Assembly (NCBI GenBank): GCA_033297075.1
Contig: MU858109.1
Coordinates: forward strand, 124,001-188,000
Source: Rhypophila decipiens
Taxonomy: Eukaryota; Ascomycota; Sordariomycetes; Sordariales; Naviculisporaceae
Direction: 5' to 3'
Length of the DNA stretch: 64,000 nt
Shown piece by piece: positions 13,060-24,614 of this stretch. Every line of letters starts with the position of its first letter. The first letter of the stretch is position 1. The translations under genes and the position numbers were made by a program. A model generated the notes under the pieces. The model saw nothing but the letters and a program-made list of their open reading frames with translations. It did not search any database and had not been told where the DNA came from.

Positions 13060-14737
13060 TCACACCGGGTTCCTGTCGAGCTCGAAAAGATCGAGCCAGT
13101 TCTCCGCCAGTGGAGGGGTGGGAGTGATCCACTTGTCATCATGCCTATGCCTCCAAGCAGCATACCAGTCTTCGTTCCGCCAGTCTAGACGCTCGGATAG
13201 CATATCCTCCATCTGCTGATCAAATGGATCACCGCCGACATGGAAGTTGACACTGACGGGCGATGATCCTGTAAGAATATCGCGCATGATGCTGGGAAAG
13301 TCTTCACAGGTATACCCACAATGATCAAAGAGCTCCTCGTCTTGCCAAGGCATGGTTAGCAACAACTCGTCTGGACCCTCTTGTATGTGTTTGTAATGTT
13401 GAGGGCATCTCCAAGCCCCATACGGTGGAGTCTCCAACCAGCCCGACGCGAATGCCTTTTCACAGGCTCCTTGCCACACAGCATCTTTAACCACAATCTC
13501 GCCGAAGATTTGAGACGAGAGTTGTGGCAAGGGCTCGCCGTCTATTACGAGAGAGACGCTTCTGGGAAGACACAAGGCTTCATGAACCCAATGTGCAACT
13601 GCTCTGGATATTTCGCGCCGGGAGGGCATTCGACCCTCGCCCCAATTGAAGCTGATTTGGTCCGGGCCAGCAGGTGGTAGTAGCCCATCATCCCATCTCC
13701 CACATCTGTACTCCCTACCGAGCTGAGGAAGGATAGTCCTCCAAAGACTAACGCGGCGCTCGATAGCGAGACGGGGATTCTCCTTGCAGAACTCAACAAG
13801 GCCCTTGCCATGTCTTTCGGGATGCGTAACAGAGTCGGTATTTTCGTCAAGTCTGAGCCGGCGCATGTAAAGTCGAACAGAGGGTTCAAGTGACTGAAGG
13901 AACCCAATGGCTGCGGCTGTCGCTGAGAAGCGATCTTGTGGATGGAGTGAGGGACATTTGAGCCATGCGGGAAGGGTCCGAAGCACAGATTCTAGACCCC
14001 CGAAGGGCAGATCGGTTAAACGACAAAACACATCAGCCATGGGCGTCACGAGCTGCCAAAGGCGATTCAGTTCGTCTTGGGGTGGAGCCTTCCATGGCTG
14101 GCGAAACAAGTCGAGGCGTAGAAAATCACTCGGCTCCATGTTTGTGCCAGAACGGGGCGAACTCGGGTTGCGTCATAAGCAGGCGGGTGAACCCATAGAC
14201 CTCGGAGTCTGCGATACCGAACCAGTCCCGGGAGGCAACACCAGTTTCCGGTGGCCACAGACGATTACGCATGGCAACGTCGCTGAAAAGTGCATCAAGT
14301 TCAGCAGGCTCGAACAAATTGGACCGATGGTGCAAGAGAGTTGCCTTGACCGACTCCGGGAGCTTGCCTTCCTTATACTCATGTACGGCCAAACCACGTA
14401 CTGCCCTGCAGCAAATCTGGGTATAGATATCCACTAGCCATTCGAACTGGAAAGCTTGCACTGGCATGGTCTCGATGGGGGTGAAGGTGATGAGGTTGTG
14501 GGTGAGGGCGAGACCTCACATCTCGGAGGCAATGAGCCTACAGGTATGCTGGAGTGCAAATGGATGGGGGTTGCTGTTGTTGTTTGATCGCTTGAGCTTC
14601 CATGTGGTCGGGTTGAAGACATAGCCGCCATCTACCGTCAGGTAGTCCTTGTAGATCATATCGCGCAACTCACGAGCAAGATGGAGAAAGGTGGTCGGTC
14701 CACGCGATGTGGCCGCGGTTGCTGGTTCGGTCTCCAT
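13060..14737 (-). pseudogene. Disrupted fungal-specific protein gene (F-box-like N-terminus)
   Basis: Three collinear minus-strand pieces read as one protein of about 558 residues. Piece 1 starts at ATG 14737 with a FLHLARELRDMIY segment, a leucine-rich start common in fungal F-box/2EXR-like proteins, and ends LIASEM. A TGA (14515..14513 by the frame) then replaces the residue expected in the family's EM[R/K]GLAL. Piece 2 continues in the same frame (GLALTHNLITFTP...) to FWHKHGAE and a stop at 14126. Piece 3 resumes in another frame at 14139 (EPSDFLRLDLFRQPW) and runs to 13060. No intron with GT-AG borders and correct phase removes either break. I infer a pseudogene with one nonsense change and one frameshift. 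The molecular function is unknown. Confidence 0.6.
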
Positions 14738-15458
14738 CCTATCTGCAAAGTGCAAGTCGAAGTGGTTTAAATATTCAACGAAGAGGAGCTCAAAGGTCAG
14801 TGGAAGATGAGACGATGAATGGACGTCAAGATATACCGTACATGGAGCCTGAGATGTGGCCAAGCTGTTCTTTGCCAACTCGGGTAGTTGTGCAAATCGG
14901 AAACTTTTTAAAAAAAAAAAAGGGCTCCAGACTCCAGTTGAGGATGTGGAAACCACGCAAAACACAAGTCAGTACTGTACTAGTAACTGCCAAACTGCAC
15001 TGCTGCCTGGGGTGTTACGTATGTGTGTTGTGACTAGGTAAAGACTAAACGACGGCAGTTGCCAGTCGTCACGATCGACTGTCCCTTTCAAGTGTTCTCG
15101 ATAGGTTGCATAAGACAAAAACAGTCGGGTGTTGGATGGATGGATGGATGGAATTTATTTCGCCCGGAGGCACTGAGCCTAAAGGGCCTATGCACGCTAA
15201 CTACATTCGGTTCATCCAAATCCGCCATTATCTCGTCCAAACAGTCGGGTGTTGGCAAACATGTGTTCGAAACAGGCACTGCAGATCACGTGCATCCGCA
15301 AGTGATGACACAATCATGGTACGTACTGTGACTGGATAGTCAGGTGACTCGAGTGGGGGCCTTTATCACGATTCATCAAATTGAATCCTCACAAGTTTCC
15401 GCTGTCGCAACCAATTTATACCAACAAAATCTGCACCACGACTCCTGCTTAAAGTCAA
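14738..15458. other. Intergenic with short direct repeats
   Basis: Holds a 17-bp direct repeat (AAACAGTCGGGTGTTGG at 15119..15135 and 15239..15255, exactly 120 bp apart) and a GGAT tetranucleotide run at about 15133..15151. No gene seen. Confidence 0.5.
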
Positions 15459-16957
15459 CTATGAACACATCGGCCTTTCGCTGACAACGCGTTCCGAGAC
15501 TGCCCGCAAGGTCATGCCTGCCCACCTGAAATCGTCCTCGTCCAGATAAACCTGTGCGCTGATTCTCGCAAACCACCGATCATGGTAGGTATAAATCATG
15601 ATGAAGGTGTTGTACTCGTCCATGAGCGTCTGCTTGATCCAGGCCGTGACCTTTGTTGCGTGCTCCCGGGGGATCACATAGTGAACTTGTTCATCGTTCT
15701 CCCCTCGGCTCCCCACCCTGTTCCTGTCCTCATCCGACACCGTCCCGTCGGGGACGATTCCGAACGGCAAGGGAATGTTCACCATGGCGCATTCAGTCAA
15801 GGTCCCGGCTTCGTTGTCCAGTACCCAGGTGCCTAGAGCCTCGGCCACCAGCCTGCCCCCCTTCCTGGCCAGATCCCGCTGGTACGCCAAGATCCGGTCC
15901 TCGCCCCCCAGAACATCGTGTCGCCACTGTATGCTGTCCTTGACGCAGAGGTAGGGCGAGTTGTCGAGCGTGCCGACAAAGTTGAAGTTGTTGAGGAAGT
16001 GCGACGGACTCTTCATGGGCACTGGGGCATTTCGTTGAGCGACTGGCTGGCCGGGGCGTGGCTTGGAGATAAAGCCGTGCGAGGTGGGGAGGGGCGAACG
16101 CATGAGATGCTGGTTGCGGAGCGGGACGTAGAGGACTGCGCATCCCCGAGGCACGTGAAGCCATTTGTGGCAGTTGGAGACAAAAAAGTCGGGATCGGTC
16201 CGGCTGAGGTTCAGGCCGACCATGCCGATGCCCTGGGCACCATCAATGAGCGAGAGGATGCCCGCTTCCTTACATGCCGCCGTGACGGCTTCAAACGGAA
16301 AGCGGACCCCTGGGACCGAAGTCACCACATCAAAGATGCAAATCCTGGGCCGCTTGCCGTCCCGGATCGAGGCTTGGACGGCATCTTGGAAGGCGGTGAC
16401 AATTTCCGAGTCTTCGCAGGGATAAGAGAGGTGGATGACGCGAGAAGACACCCGCCCATAGCTGCTTTCGACCATGTAGTCGACCGTGTTGCCGCATCCG
16501 CCGTAGATGGTATCAAAGTGGAGGATCTCGTCTTTGAGGTCGGCATCCCACATCATGTTGCGGAGGATGGTGTTGACGCCCATGCTGGCGTTGGACACAA
16601 AGACGACCGTCTCGCGAGGTGCCTCGAGCAGCATGGCCACTGCCGACTGGGACTGCTCCAGGAGGTCAAAATACTCGTAGAGGATGAAGGGATCGGGCCT
16701 GGCCTCGGCCCGGTCTTGATATTCTCTCATCTTGGCCTGGATGGCACGGGGGATGGTGCCAAAGGAGCCTATGTCGCCAATGAGTAGTACATTTTGTCAG
16801 TGCAGGATCATCTGCGGGGGATGGGACTTGAGGGCAATACTAAGGTACCATGGTTGAGATTCCGGTAGTCCAAGTCCATGAGAAAGTGGCTCTGGAGCCC
16901 ATGGCCAAAGGCAGACACTATCTCGAGCGCAGCTGGTTGAGAGCCCATGGTAGACAT
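15459..16957 (-). CDS. Class V aminotransferase-like PLP enzyme (isopenicillin N epimerase/EgtE/LolT-type)
   Basis: Fold-type I PLP enzyme. Exons 16957..16849 and 16768..15459 with an 80-bp intron (GTACCT...CATAG) give 472 residues. The join restores the family motif LNHGSFGTIPR. Visible features are VFVSNAS (phosphate-binding turn), the PLP-ring Asp212 in LSLIDGAQGIG, and the Schiff-base Lys238 in SNCHKWLHVPRG. A C-terminal domain reads NTFIMIYTYHDRWFARIS. Fungal relatives include hercynylcysteine sulfoxide lyase (ergothioneine), LolT (loline) and isopenicillin N epimerase-like proteins. Sequence alone does not separate them, and no partner pathway gene is adjacent. The start MSTMG was chosen; an upstream in-frame ATG at 17041 would add 28 residues. 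Confidence 0.88.
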
Positions 16958-17427
16958 TGAGAAAGTGTGTGCCAAGTAGGGAATCTGGGTGGCGAGCTGG
17001 TCAGGACTGGGAACGGTATGGTCCGGTCTAAGAAGCTTCAAGACCGTGGAAGAGGTCTTGCTGTTCAGTTATATATTAAAAAGAAAAAGGAATAAATGGA
17101 CAGTAGCCACGAAACGACAGACCAGACGGGCTTGAACCACACCTTGAAGTCTACCGAGTTGGGCTAAACTTGTATTTCATCTTTACCGTCTTGGCTCATA
17201 GTGAGTCGATGGCCCCCGTGTTACTATGATGTGACTACAAATATCCGAGTGGCTTTGTCGTTTCGATGGTTGCCAAATGTATCGGCCCTCGCTTCCTGCT
17301 CCTTGTCTTGGGCAGGGCGCGCTCTTGGAGGGGTTAACAGCCGCAGCAAGCCGAGACAAGCCGATGTTTGGGTTCCGGTTTCGCAATGACAATGGAATAA
17401 CAGGTACCCAGACGCCATTCATTCCAT
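16958..17427. other. Promoter region of the PLP enzyme, no gene seen
   Basis: 470 bp between the ATG of the PLP enzyme and the stop of the small membrane protein. Includes a TATA-like stretch (TATATATTAAA around 17070). Short ORFs look random. Confidence 0.4.
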
Positions 17428-17839
17428 CTATTGCATTAGTTCCACGACGTCAATTCTGCCGTCGTCCATAACAAGGTGAACCGGCAAATGAGGGAATATG
17501 ACCCTGATGGTGGTGCTGATGACGGGCAGGGCAAGTCCGAGCAGGATGATCACCTCGGGTAATACCGTGACGAGTCACGACATGCACGGTCGCCGCAGTC
17601 GCCAAATGAAATGGTTAGACTTTGTGTATTGGGAAACACATACATACCAGAGGAAGGAAGTAAAACAGCAAACACCAGAATGTCCATGTCGTATTGCCGA
17701 CTAGGTAACCAAAAAATATATAAACGCCACGAGTATTGTTGTATCCAAAGAGCCACCACTCGGGAGAGAAGGCACATACTGTAAACATCAAGTACAAAAT
17801 AGCCGAGTGAGCAGTTTCCACCTCACACACGACCACCAT
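17428..17839 (-). CDS. Small multi-pass membrane protein, unknown function
   Basis: Not recognised. Exon 17839..17648 joins exon 17553..17428 across a 94-bp intron (GTATGT donor, acceptor after CCCGAG) in phase 0, giving 105 residues. Three hydrophobic stretches are visible: around AILYLMFTVCAF, WTFWCLLFYFLPL and IILLGLALPVIS. FSPEWWLFGYNNTRG lies between the first two. The short hydrophilic tail ends DDGRIDVVELMQ. The hydrophobic frame continuing through both exons, ending in a stop after a charged tail, is the main evidence. The ATG is only 59 bp after the stop of the GH128 gene on the same strand, so the 5' end may be wrong or the transcripts may overlap. Confidence 0.42.
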
Positions 17840-17898
17840 TAAACATTATGACGGACCAGGAGCCGGGCCCGAAGAGAGACTTTGGTGAACTGCAGTCA

Positions 17899-18975
17899 TC
17901 AAGCCCCCAGCAGCACAGCAGCGGCCACCACCGTACCGAGCCATACCGAGCCCAGCTGTGGGAGACCAAGCCTCAGCGCGGCCGACTTGGATTTACCGGC
18001 GCCGCTCAGGGGATCGACACCCGTCCCTGGACGTCCCAGATACCATGCGCCAATGTCGGTGAGGTTGCCATCCCTGTTGAGCATGGCTGCGTTGGCGCCG
18101 ACGTTGGAGACATCGCTGCGGAAGGCGCCAAAGAGCGAGTATCGTTCGACGAATTCGAGCCGGTCAAAATACTCGGCCGACATGTTGTAAAAGTCCTGGG
18201 TCGAGCCGAGGTCCTGGTTGTTGATGTTGTACTCGGTGATCCAGAACTTGTCCTTTGGGAACCTGGTTGTGGGGGAAAGCAGGTCAGCTAGCTGATGCGA
18301 TAGAACAAGGGACCAAAAACGTCAAGATGCTTACACTGCAGAGTACGAGCCCATGTGGCTCGCCAGTCCCTCAAAGTTCCCGTACCAGTGAAAGGGCACA
18401 AAGTCGTAGCTGCAGTTCTTCTTGCTCCCCCCTTCGCTGAGGATGGCAGAGCACTTGTCGAGAAAGTCCTGCAGCCATACCAGGCCCTCGGGATGGCCGG
18501 CGCAGGCTGGCAGGCCGACCTTGACGCCCATCTTTCGCAGGGGAATAAAGTTTTTCACATAGGCCTGCGCAGCTGATTCGGGATCGACATTGCTTCCCCC
18601 GTATTCCCACGACAGGTCCGGCTCGTTGAAGCTCAAGGCGTGCGTGATATTGATGCCCTTGTCCTTGATGAGACTCTTGACCGTGTTGAGGAAGGTGATG
18701 TTGCTGGTGTCGGGGGACACGCCCCACATCATGGGAACGAACTCGAACTTGGACTGCGGGACCTCGTCAAAGACGGCCGATGGAGACTCGCCATAGTTGT
18801 AGTACCACGTCAGCGAAGACGGCGACTGCACCCATATCTTGTCGTCTTCTGGCGTGGTGTTGTTGGGAGTGAAGACCAGGCCGCGCTTCGGCGAAGCGAG
18901 AGGACCGGCAAGAGCTGGAGCTGTCAAGGAGAGCGCTGCGAGCAGCGTCGCGCTAAGCGGTATCGAAGATATCAT
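17899..18975 (-). CDS. GH128-type (Asl1-like) glycoside hydrolase, GPI-anchored
   Basis: Likely beta-1,3-glucan-acting wall protein of the glycosyl-hydrolase catalytic-core family (GH128, Asl1). Exons 18975..18335 and 18262..17899 with a 72-bp intron (GTAAGC...AACCAG) give 334 residues. A signal peptide covers about residues 1-23 and the mature part starts with KRGLVF. The paired catalytic glutamates are Glu118 in SFNEPD and Glu224 in WITEYN, the latter just after the splice. The core ends with DGNLTDIGAWYLGR. A small-residue region (SGAGKSKSAA) and a hydrophobic C-terminus (VAAAVLLGA) form a GPI-attachment signal. Length and architecture fit fungal cell-wall members. The exact substrate is inference. 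Confidence 0.88.
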
Positions 18976-20861
18976 GTTGTCGCCGGTCGAGAAAGAGAAC
19001 AAGATTGAAATCTTGCACACAGAAAGCTATTCGGGGCTATCAATGCGGCTCTGAGGAGGGAGTGGGGGGGCGTGCCGTTGATGGGGAGCGTCGCTGTCGC
19101 CGGGAAAGCCGGAAGAAGCGCTGACAGAAAACAACCAGGGCTCACCAGGGCGCAACGCTGGTGAAGAACGAGTGACAAGAAAACAAATTAGTGAAAGAAG
19201 GCGATTAGAAGGAATATCACAAGGTACAATTAACGAGCGACCGCTGGGACAATGTGCAAGTTATGAAAGGAAAACTGCATGGTAACCGCGAGGATGGGAG
19301 ATGCATGATGATCTCGACCGCCACGCCGCGCGCTGACATGGATGGGAAGAGGAGGGTCCAAGATGTGGAATCCAGCCGCAAAAATGGCAAGCTGAAAAGT
19401 GATGCCAAGCAGATCAAGGGGATGGGGGCTTGGCCATTCCCAAAAGGACAGGGATCCAGGATAAGGCACTGACGCCTTTGACCAGGAAAGGAATAGGCTC
19501 TCAATAAAGTCTTCATCTTCGATTCCAAGTTGATCGTCGGTGGGACGTTCAGTCAACAAGTTGCGGAGAGCACCATGTAATAAGTCCCGTAAATATTAAC
19601 ATCTACATGTGTAGCTCATCCTTTTCCACAAACCTATCAAAAGTCCGGTGGATCGAATTGATTTACCCAGTTGCAAACCCAAAATGTCATATTTGGTTTC
19701 GCAGATGCCTTGCGTCGCTCTCCTTATCAGTTGACAGTCAATGGTACACGCTTGATAAGCTCAGGGGCAGAGAGGTTACCCCTGAGGGTCTGACCGGGAG
19801 CTCGTGTCAATTCCAGGTGCTTCAACAGCGCCACAGTGGCGCCTATTTGCGGATACGTGCAAACAGGCATGCCGACATAGGTGGAATTTGAACTGTCAAA
19901 TTTCCCTGCTTGGTACCCCGTACAATGAGTAGGTATTTCGCTGTGAGACGTGCGAAAAAGGACCTTGGCTGGGTAGTCTGGGGAAAGACATTAACAAAGA
20001 GATCAATCCGGGGACGGAATATTGAGCAATCATTTTCCAGAATTTCAAGATGCCTGCTTGCTAGCTGCCCCAGATTCCCCGGTTAACAGATCACCAGTTG
20101 CACGACATTGAGAGCTCTGGATGGTGGAGGGTAATAATGTATTTAGTACACAAGTCGGGGCCCTGTATCCAGTCCGTATTTAACGGAGTTTTCTGAACAT
20201 TTTCATCTTGTACTGACATGGAGTTGATGGCAGTACCCGACACCCGTGGAGGGACGAGGGACCGGACCTCAACAGTACTGTACGTGCATGTATCCATAAC
20301 CCGTCGGTACTCCAGATTTTGAACTGCCGAGTAGTGTTACCGAGGCTGTCATGTCTGTGTTCTGGTGCAGGTGTCGACGTACGGTACGATACGGTATCCG
20401 TAAGGCGTCAGCAATCAGCACTGTCAACTTCCGGAGCTTCTAGGTTTGCCAGCTCGCCACCCCGCCCCAGCCGGGATACGGAGGCCGGCATAGCGCACCC
20501 GGACGGGGCTTGGCAATCGGACGGTGCAACAGACGGAGGTAGATTAATGTTCTGCAGTTCCATCTTCTACCAAGGCTAAAATACTCGAATCCAAGACGAA
20601 AAAGAAGAGAAACAGCGGATCGGGAAAAAGTGAACGAAATCAATCTATCAGTATCATATGCATTGCTGGCCTTTTTTTACTCGGTTGCGTGTTTTTAACG
20701 TTCAACTTCAAACGGAGACTTTACCCCAAATTTGAGTCTCCAGACTCCAACCCGTCGAGTTGCACTAAAGGGCTTGGCCATGGCACTGGCGAGTCTGGAA
20801 GTCATCATCCATGCCGCCCTAACAGCATGCTCGCCCCATGCCATGAATTATTCTTCCAGTG
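18976..20861. other. Intergenic, no gene seen
   Basis: About 1.9 kb between the divergent GH128 and thiolase genes. ORFs are short, overlap in several frames and show no domain. Confidence 0.45.
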
Positions 20862-20867
20862 CCTCGG
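20862..20867 (+). promoter_or_regulatory. CCTCGG motif upstream of thiolase
   Basis: CCTCGG is the core bound by FarA/FarB/Ctf1 regulators of fatty-acid genes in filamentous fungi. It lies about 210 bp before the thiolase ATG. One hexamer can occur by chance. Confidence 0.35.
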
Positions 20868-21075
20868 CAAACCATACCCCGCCACCCCGAACCGACAGCC
20901 CGTCAATGGCCATGATACATGATACATAATACCCGGCCATGATCATACCTAAATAAACTTCCACCTGCCGTTCCCATCCAAAGCAACTCGGTCCTTCTTG
21001 CCATCCTCAGTCGCGCCGCAAACTCGATTTTTTCTATCAATCTAATCTGTCAGAACAGACAAAAAGTTAGACGCA

Positions 21076-22578
21076 ATGGCTGTTGAACGGTTAGGGTCCA
21101 TCCTCAAGCATCTGACTCCGGGCAATGCTCTGTCGCAAATGTAAGCTTAAGTGGCGCTGAGGTAAATAGTGGCTCCTTTTCGGCACATGAAACTGACTCC
21201 CGAAATCTGCGCGGCAACCACAACAGAACGTCGAAAAATGCCGACGACATCGTCATCACGCTCGCCATCCGCACACCGCTCGCCAAGGGAAAGAAGGGCG
21301 GCTTCAGGGACACGACGGTAGAATATCTCGCCTATGCCATCTTGAAGGAGGTCAAGGAGCGCGCCAACATCGATCCGGCTCTGGTGGAGGACATCTGTAT
21401 GGGCAATGTGCGTAATGCTGTGTGGCCTCCTCTTTCTTGCGCAAGAGCAGACGATGGAACACAGGGGTCGAGATTGCTGACTCTTTGATGCTCGCCCACC
21501 AGGTCTCGGATGGCAAGTCTGCCTACAAGCTTCGCGCCGCTGCCCTCGCCGCCGGCTTCCCCAACACGGCCGGCGCATATTCGGTGAACCGCTTCTGCTC
21601 CTCGGGCCTCAAGGCCACTGCCGATATCGCCAATGCCATCAGCCAGGGCAACATCGAGGTCGGCATTGCCATGGGCGTCGAGTCCATGACCATCGGTGGC
21701 GATGCCCTCGAAAAGCCGTTTGACGAGCTCGTCACGAGCCAGTCGCAAGAGGCCACCGACTGCATGATGCCCATGGGCTGGACCAGCGAGAACGTCGCCA
21801 AGGACTTTTCCATTTCTCGCCAGCAGATGGACGAGTATGCTGCCGAGAGCTTCAGGCGCGCCGAGGAGGCGCAGAAGGCCGGTCTTTTCGATGATGAGAT
21901 TGTGCCCATCAAGACGAGGGTCAAGGATGCCGATGGCAACTGGCAAGACATTACGCTCACCAGGGACGAGGGCATCCGCCCTGGCACCACTGCCGCGTCG
22001 CTGGGCAAGATCAGAGCCGCTTTCCCACAATGGGGAACTGGCACCACGGGTGGAAACGCCAGTCAAGTCACAGACGGAGGTGAGTCGCCCGCTGCTGTCC
22101 TGCCGCAACACTTAAACATGGGACGCTTGAGCTAATCATGTCGATGCAAACAGCTGCTGCCGTCCTTCTCATGAAGCGGTCCACCGCCATCAAGCTTGGC
22201 CAGCCCATCCTTGCCAAGTATGTCGGTTCCACCGTGGCCGGCCTCGCTCCCCGCATCATGGGCATTGGCCCAACAGTCGCCATCCCCAAGCTCCTCAACC
22301 AGTACGACATCACGCTGGCCGATGTCGATGTGGTAGAGGTCAACGAGGCCTTTGCCAGCATGGCGGTCTACTGCCGTGACAATCTCGGCCTCGACTGGGC
22401 CAAGATGAACCCCCGTGGTGGTGCCATTGCCCTTGGCCACCCCCTGGGCGCTACCGGAACCCGCCAGATCGTGACGGGATTGAGCGAGTGCAGGAAGAAC
22501 AACAAGAAGATACTGTTGACCAGCATGTGCATCGGTACTGGCATGGGCATGGCTGGCTTGTTTGTAAATGAGGCTTGA
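21076..22578 (+). CDS. POT1: Peroxisomal 3-ketoacyl-CoA thiolase
   Basis: Last step of beta-oxidation: splits 3-ketoacyl-CoA with CoA into acetyl-CoA and a shortened acyl-CoA. Exons 21076..21140, 21227..21407, 21503..22079 and 22154..22578 give 415 residues. The N-terminus carries a PTS2 signal R5-L6-x5-H12-L13 (RLGSILKHL), read by Pex7, placing it in peroxisomes. Catalytic residues are Cys114 in NRFCSSGL, His370 in GGAIALGHPLGATG and Cys400 in CIGTGMGMA; NEAFA is also present. All introns are GT-AG (GTAAGC, GTGCGT, GTGAGT donors) and in phase. Intron 1 follows the targeting signal by a few residues. Recognition is firm. Confidence 0.95.
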
Positions 22579-23421
22579 AAAGATGTATTTTGTTTAGAGC
22601 GTTAATGTTAGTTTGTACCACTTGGTGTATACTTGCTGGCTGCCTAGTCTTTTTGTTTGTGGTTCTCATTGTATTGATATACACAGCACGGATTCATGTC
22701 GGTTTTATAGCCGTTGTGCATTTCTGTCTTGGCTCTTTATTGAGTCTCGCAAATAACTAGACAAAGCTGCTTTGCAGTCCTCTAGTGTAATCTAACATTT
22801 AGGGGATTGGCGGTACACAGTTGATTTGTTTGGTGTCTATTGATGATCGACATCCGTCCCGTCCTTCGGCTGCCTAACAACCCCAGAGTGCTCGTGGCAG
22901 ACGTGAGGAACTGCAAGACGGTGAATCACAAAAGGTCCATCCGAACCACGACCCGTCCTTGTGTCAGTTTAAGAGATGCGGGATCAATTTAGACCGTTCT
23001 CTGTTCTTGAGGCAAATTTCAGTCACTCCGAGTCTTGTCGTACTTGGTAGAGGTCACTCGGCTGATGAAGATAAGAATAGCTGATGCATTACCGTCGTGA
23101 AGAACATGTCTAAAAACACACATCCGTCCTCCTTGGCTAGTTGAGGCCCTTCCATTGGATGGTAAACACCTCCTTCTGTCGCCAAGAAAATTAAGAAGCA
23201 GAAGAAAGAAAAAGAACACCCCATACGAAAATGGGCTTGATGATGTATCTTGACGACAAGACACATGCCTGTCTGATGACGGGCGTGGGATAAGAATAAG
23301 AATCGCAAACATGGATCATGAAACCACTTCCTCGGCCAGGCCTCGGCCAACAGTGTTATTCCATCCAAGCCTCCCAAAGATGCCTGGGCCGGGGTCTACC
23401 CGTGGGAATGAAGCGAGTTGG
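22579..23421. other. Convergent 3' spacer
   Basis: Between the convergent ends of thiolase and the Cys-rich secreted protein. Nothing coding recognised. Confidence 0.5.
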
Positions 23422-24614
23422 CTACATGAACCAGTTGCCCCCCCTAATCATGAGCTTTCTCTTGGCAGCCAGGGCCGGATTGTTGCAAGTCGCGTCGGCA
23501 ATGATACACCTCGCGACATCGAGAGGTAAGCAGTCGCTATCGGTCCAGCAGATCTGTCCAGTTCCGCAGTCCTCGTCAGTGGTGCACGTGGGGAGGATAT
23601 CACAGTCGTCGGCTGTTTCGAGGTCTGTGATGCAGAAAGTGTTGCCGCTGATGGACGTGGCGCAAGTGCATTCAGCTGGAGCTCCAAGTTCCGTAAACAC
23701 GGCGCAGGTATCGACTCCGGTCCTGGGGTTGTAGCTACATGTTGCCGAGCACACGCCGTTTACGCAGGTTCCGTCGCCGCCGGGACACTAGTAGGTAGGA
23801 GGAGAGGGTGTTAGCAAAGCTGATGGGGACTGGAGATTGGGAGCAAGTGAGACGTATGAAGAAAACGTACAACGTTGCCGCACTTTCCGCAGTTGTTGGC
23901 GTCGGTCAAGAGGTTGTAGCAGTCACCATTGCACTCTTCCTCCCAGTCCTCACACTCGCACTCTTCCGAGGGAGTGGGCGTGGGAGACGAGGTGGTAGTG
24001 GTCGTGGTTGACGTAGGTTCGGTGGTTGATGTCCCGCACTCGGTGACTCGGATAGTCGACGTGACGGTGGAAGCCACGATATTGTTCAAGGGCGGTGTAT
24101 CGGTGACGGTCTGGGTCACTGTCACCGACGTGGTCTCGGTCTCGGTCGTGACCTCCGTCTCTGTCGTGACCTCTGTTACCGTCTCCGGGGGCTGGGTGAA
24201 TGTGAGAGTGATGGTGGTGGGCACCGTCAAGGTAGACGTCTCTGTCTCTGTCTCCGTCTCAGCAGGCAGAGTGAGAGTTGAGGTGGCCGTCTTGGTATAG
24301 GTATAAGGAACCAAAAGAGGTGACGGAGTGGTGACGGTTTCGGTTTCGGTAGTCGTAATGAAGCTGCTCACGGTCGTTGCACACGAGGTGAGAATTGCAG
24401 GGTTGGGCCGGTCACTGGAGGTGCTGGAGGTGCTGGTGGTAGTGCTGACCATGACCGTGACAGTCTGGCATCCATGGATGGATTAGCCCACCATGTTGAG
24501 ATGGAGAGGCAGAGATGGCCCTGGGAAGAAACGTACCTTGGGCTTGCACTTTTCCTCAGCCTCAATGTCCGCGTGAACGAGACTGGCCCACAACAGGGGC
24601 AGAGCCAGTCACAT
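23422..24614 (-). pseudogene. Thr/Ser-rich, Cys-rich secreted wall protein with a stop at codon 2
   Basis: Exons 24614..24537, 24464..23871 and 23787..23422 join in phase (introns GTACGT...TGCCAG, 72 bp; GTACGT...TACTAG, 83 bp) into 345 codons. A clear signal peptide (LALPLLWASLVHA) is followed by a Thr/Ser/Val stretch of about 150 residues likely to be O-glycosylated. Two Cys-rich modules follow: one with CECEDWEEECNGDCY and NCGKCGNV, the second with CVNGVCSATC and CTTDEDCGTGQICW. This resembles fungal wall proteins with Stig1-like Cys motifs. The problem is the start: the only ATG in frame before the signal peptide (24614..24612) is followed directly by TGA (24611..24609), where CGA would give MRLALPLLW. 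I infer a nonsense change, a sequencing error or a non-AUG start. The next Met lies past the signal peptide. Confidence 0.65.

Noticed and set aside
15918..16787. 289-codon plus-strand ORF opposite the PLP enzyme
   Set aside because: It mirrors the GC-rich third-codon bias of the conserved minus-strand enzyme and crosses its intron; no domain.
21332..22111. 259-codon minus-strand ORF opposite thiolase
   Set aside because: Antisense shadow of conserved thiolase exons; composition only.
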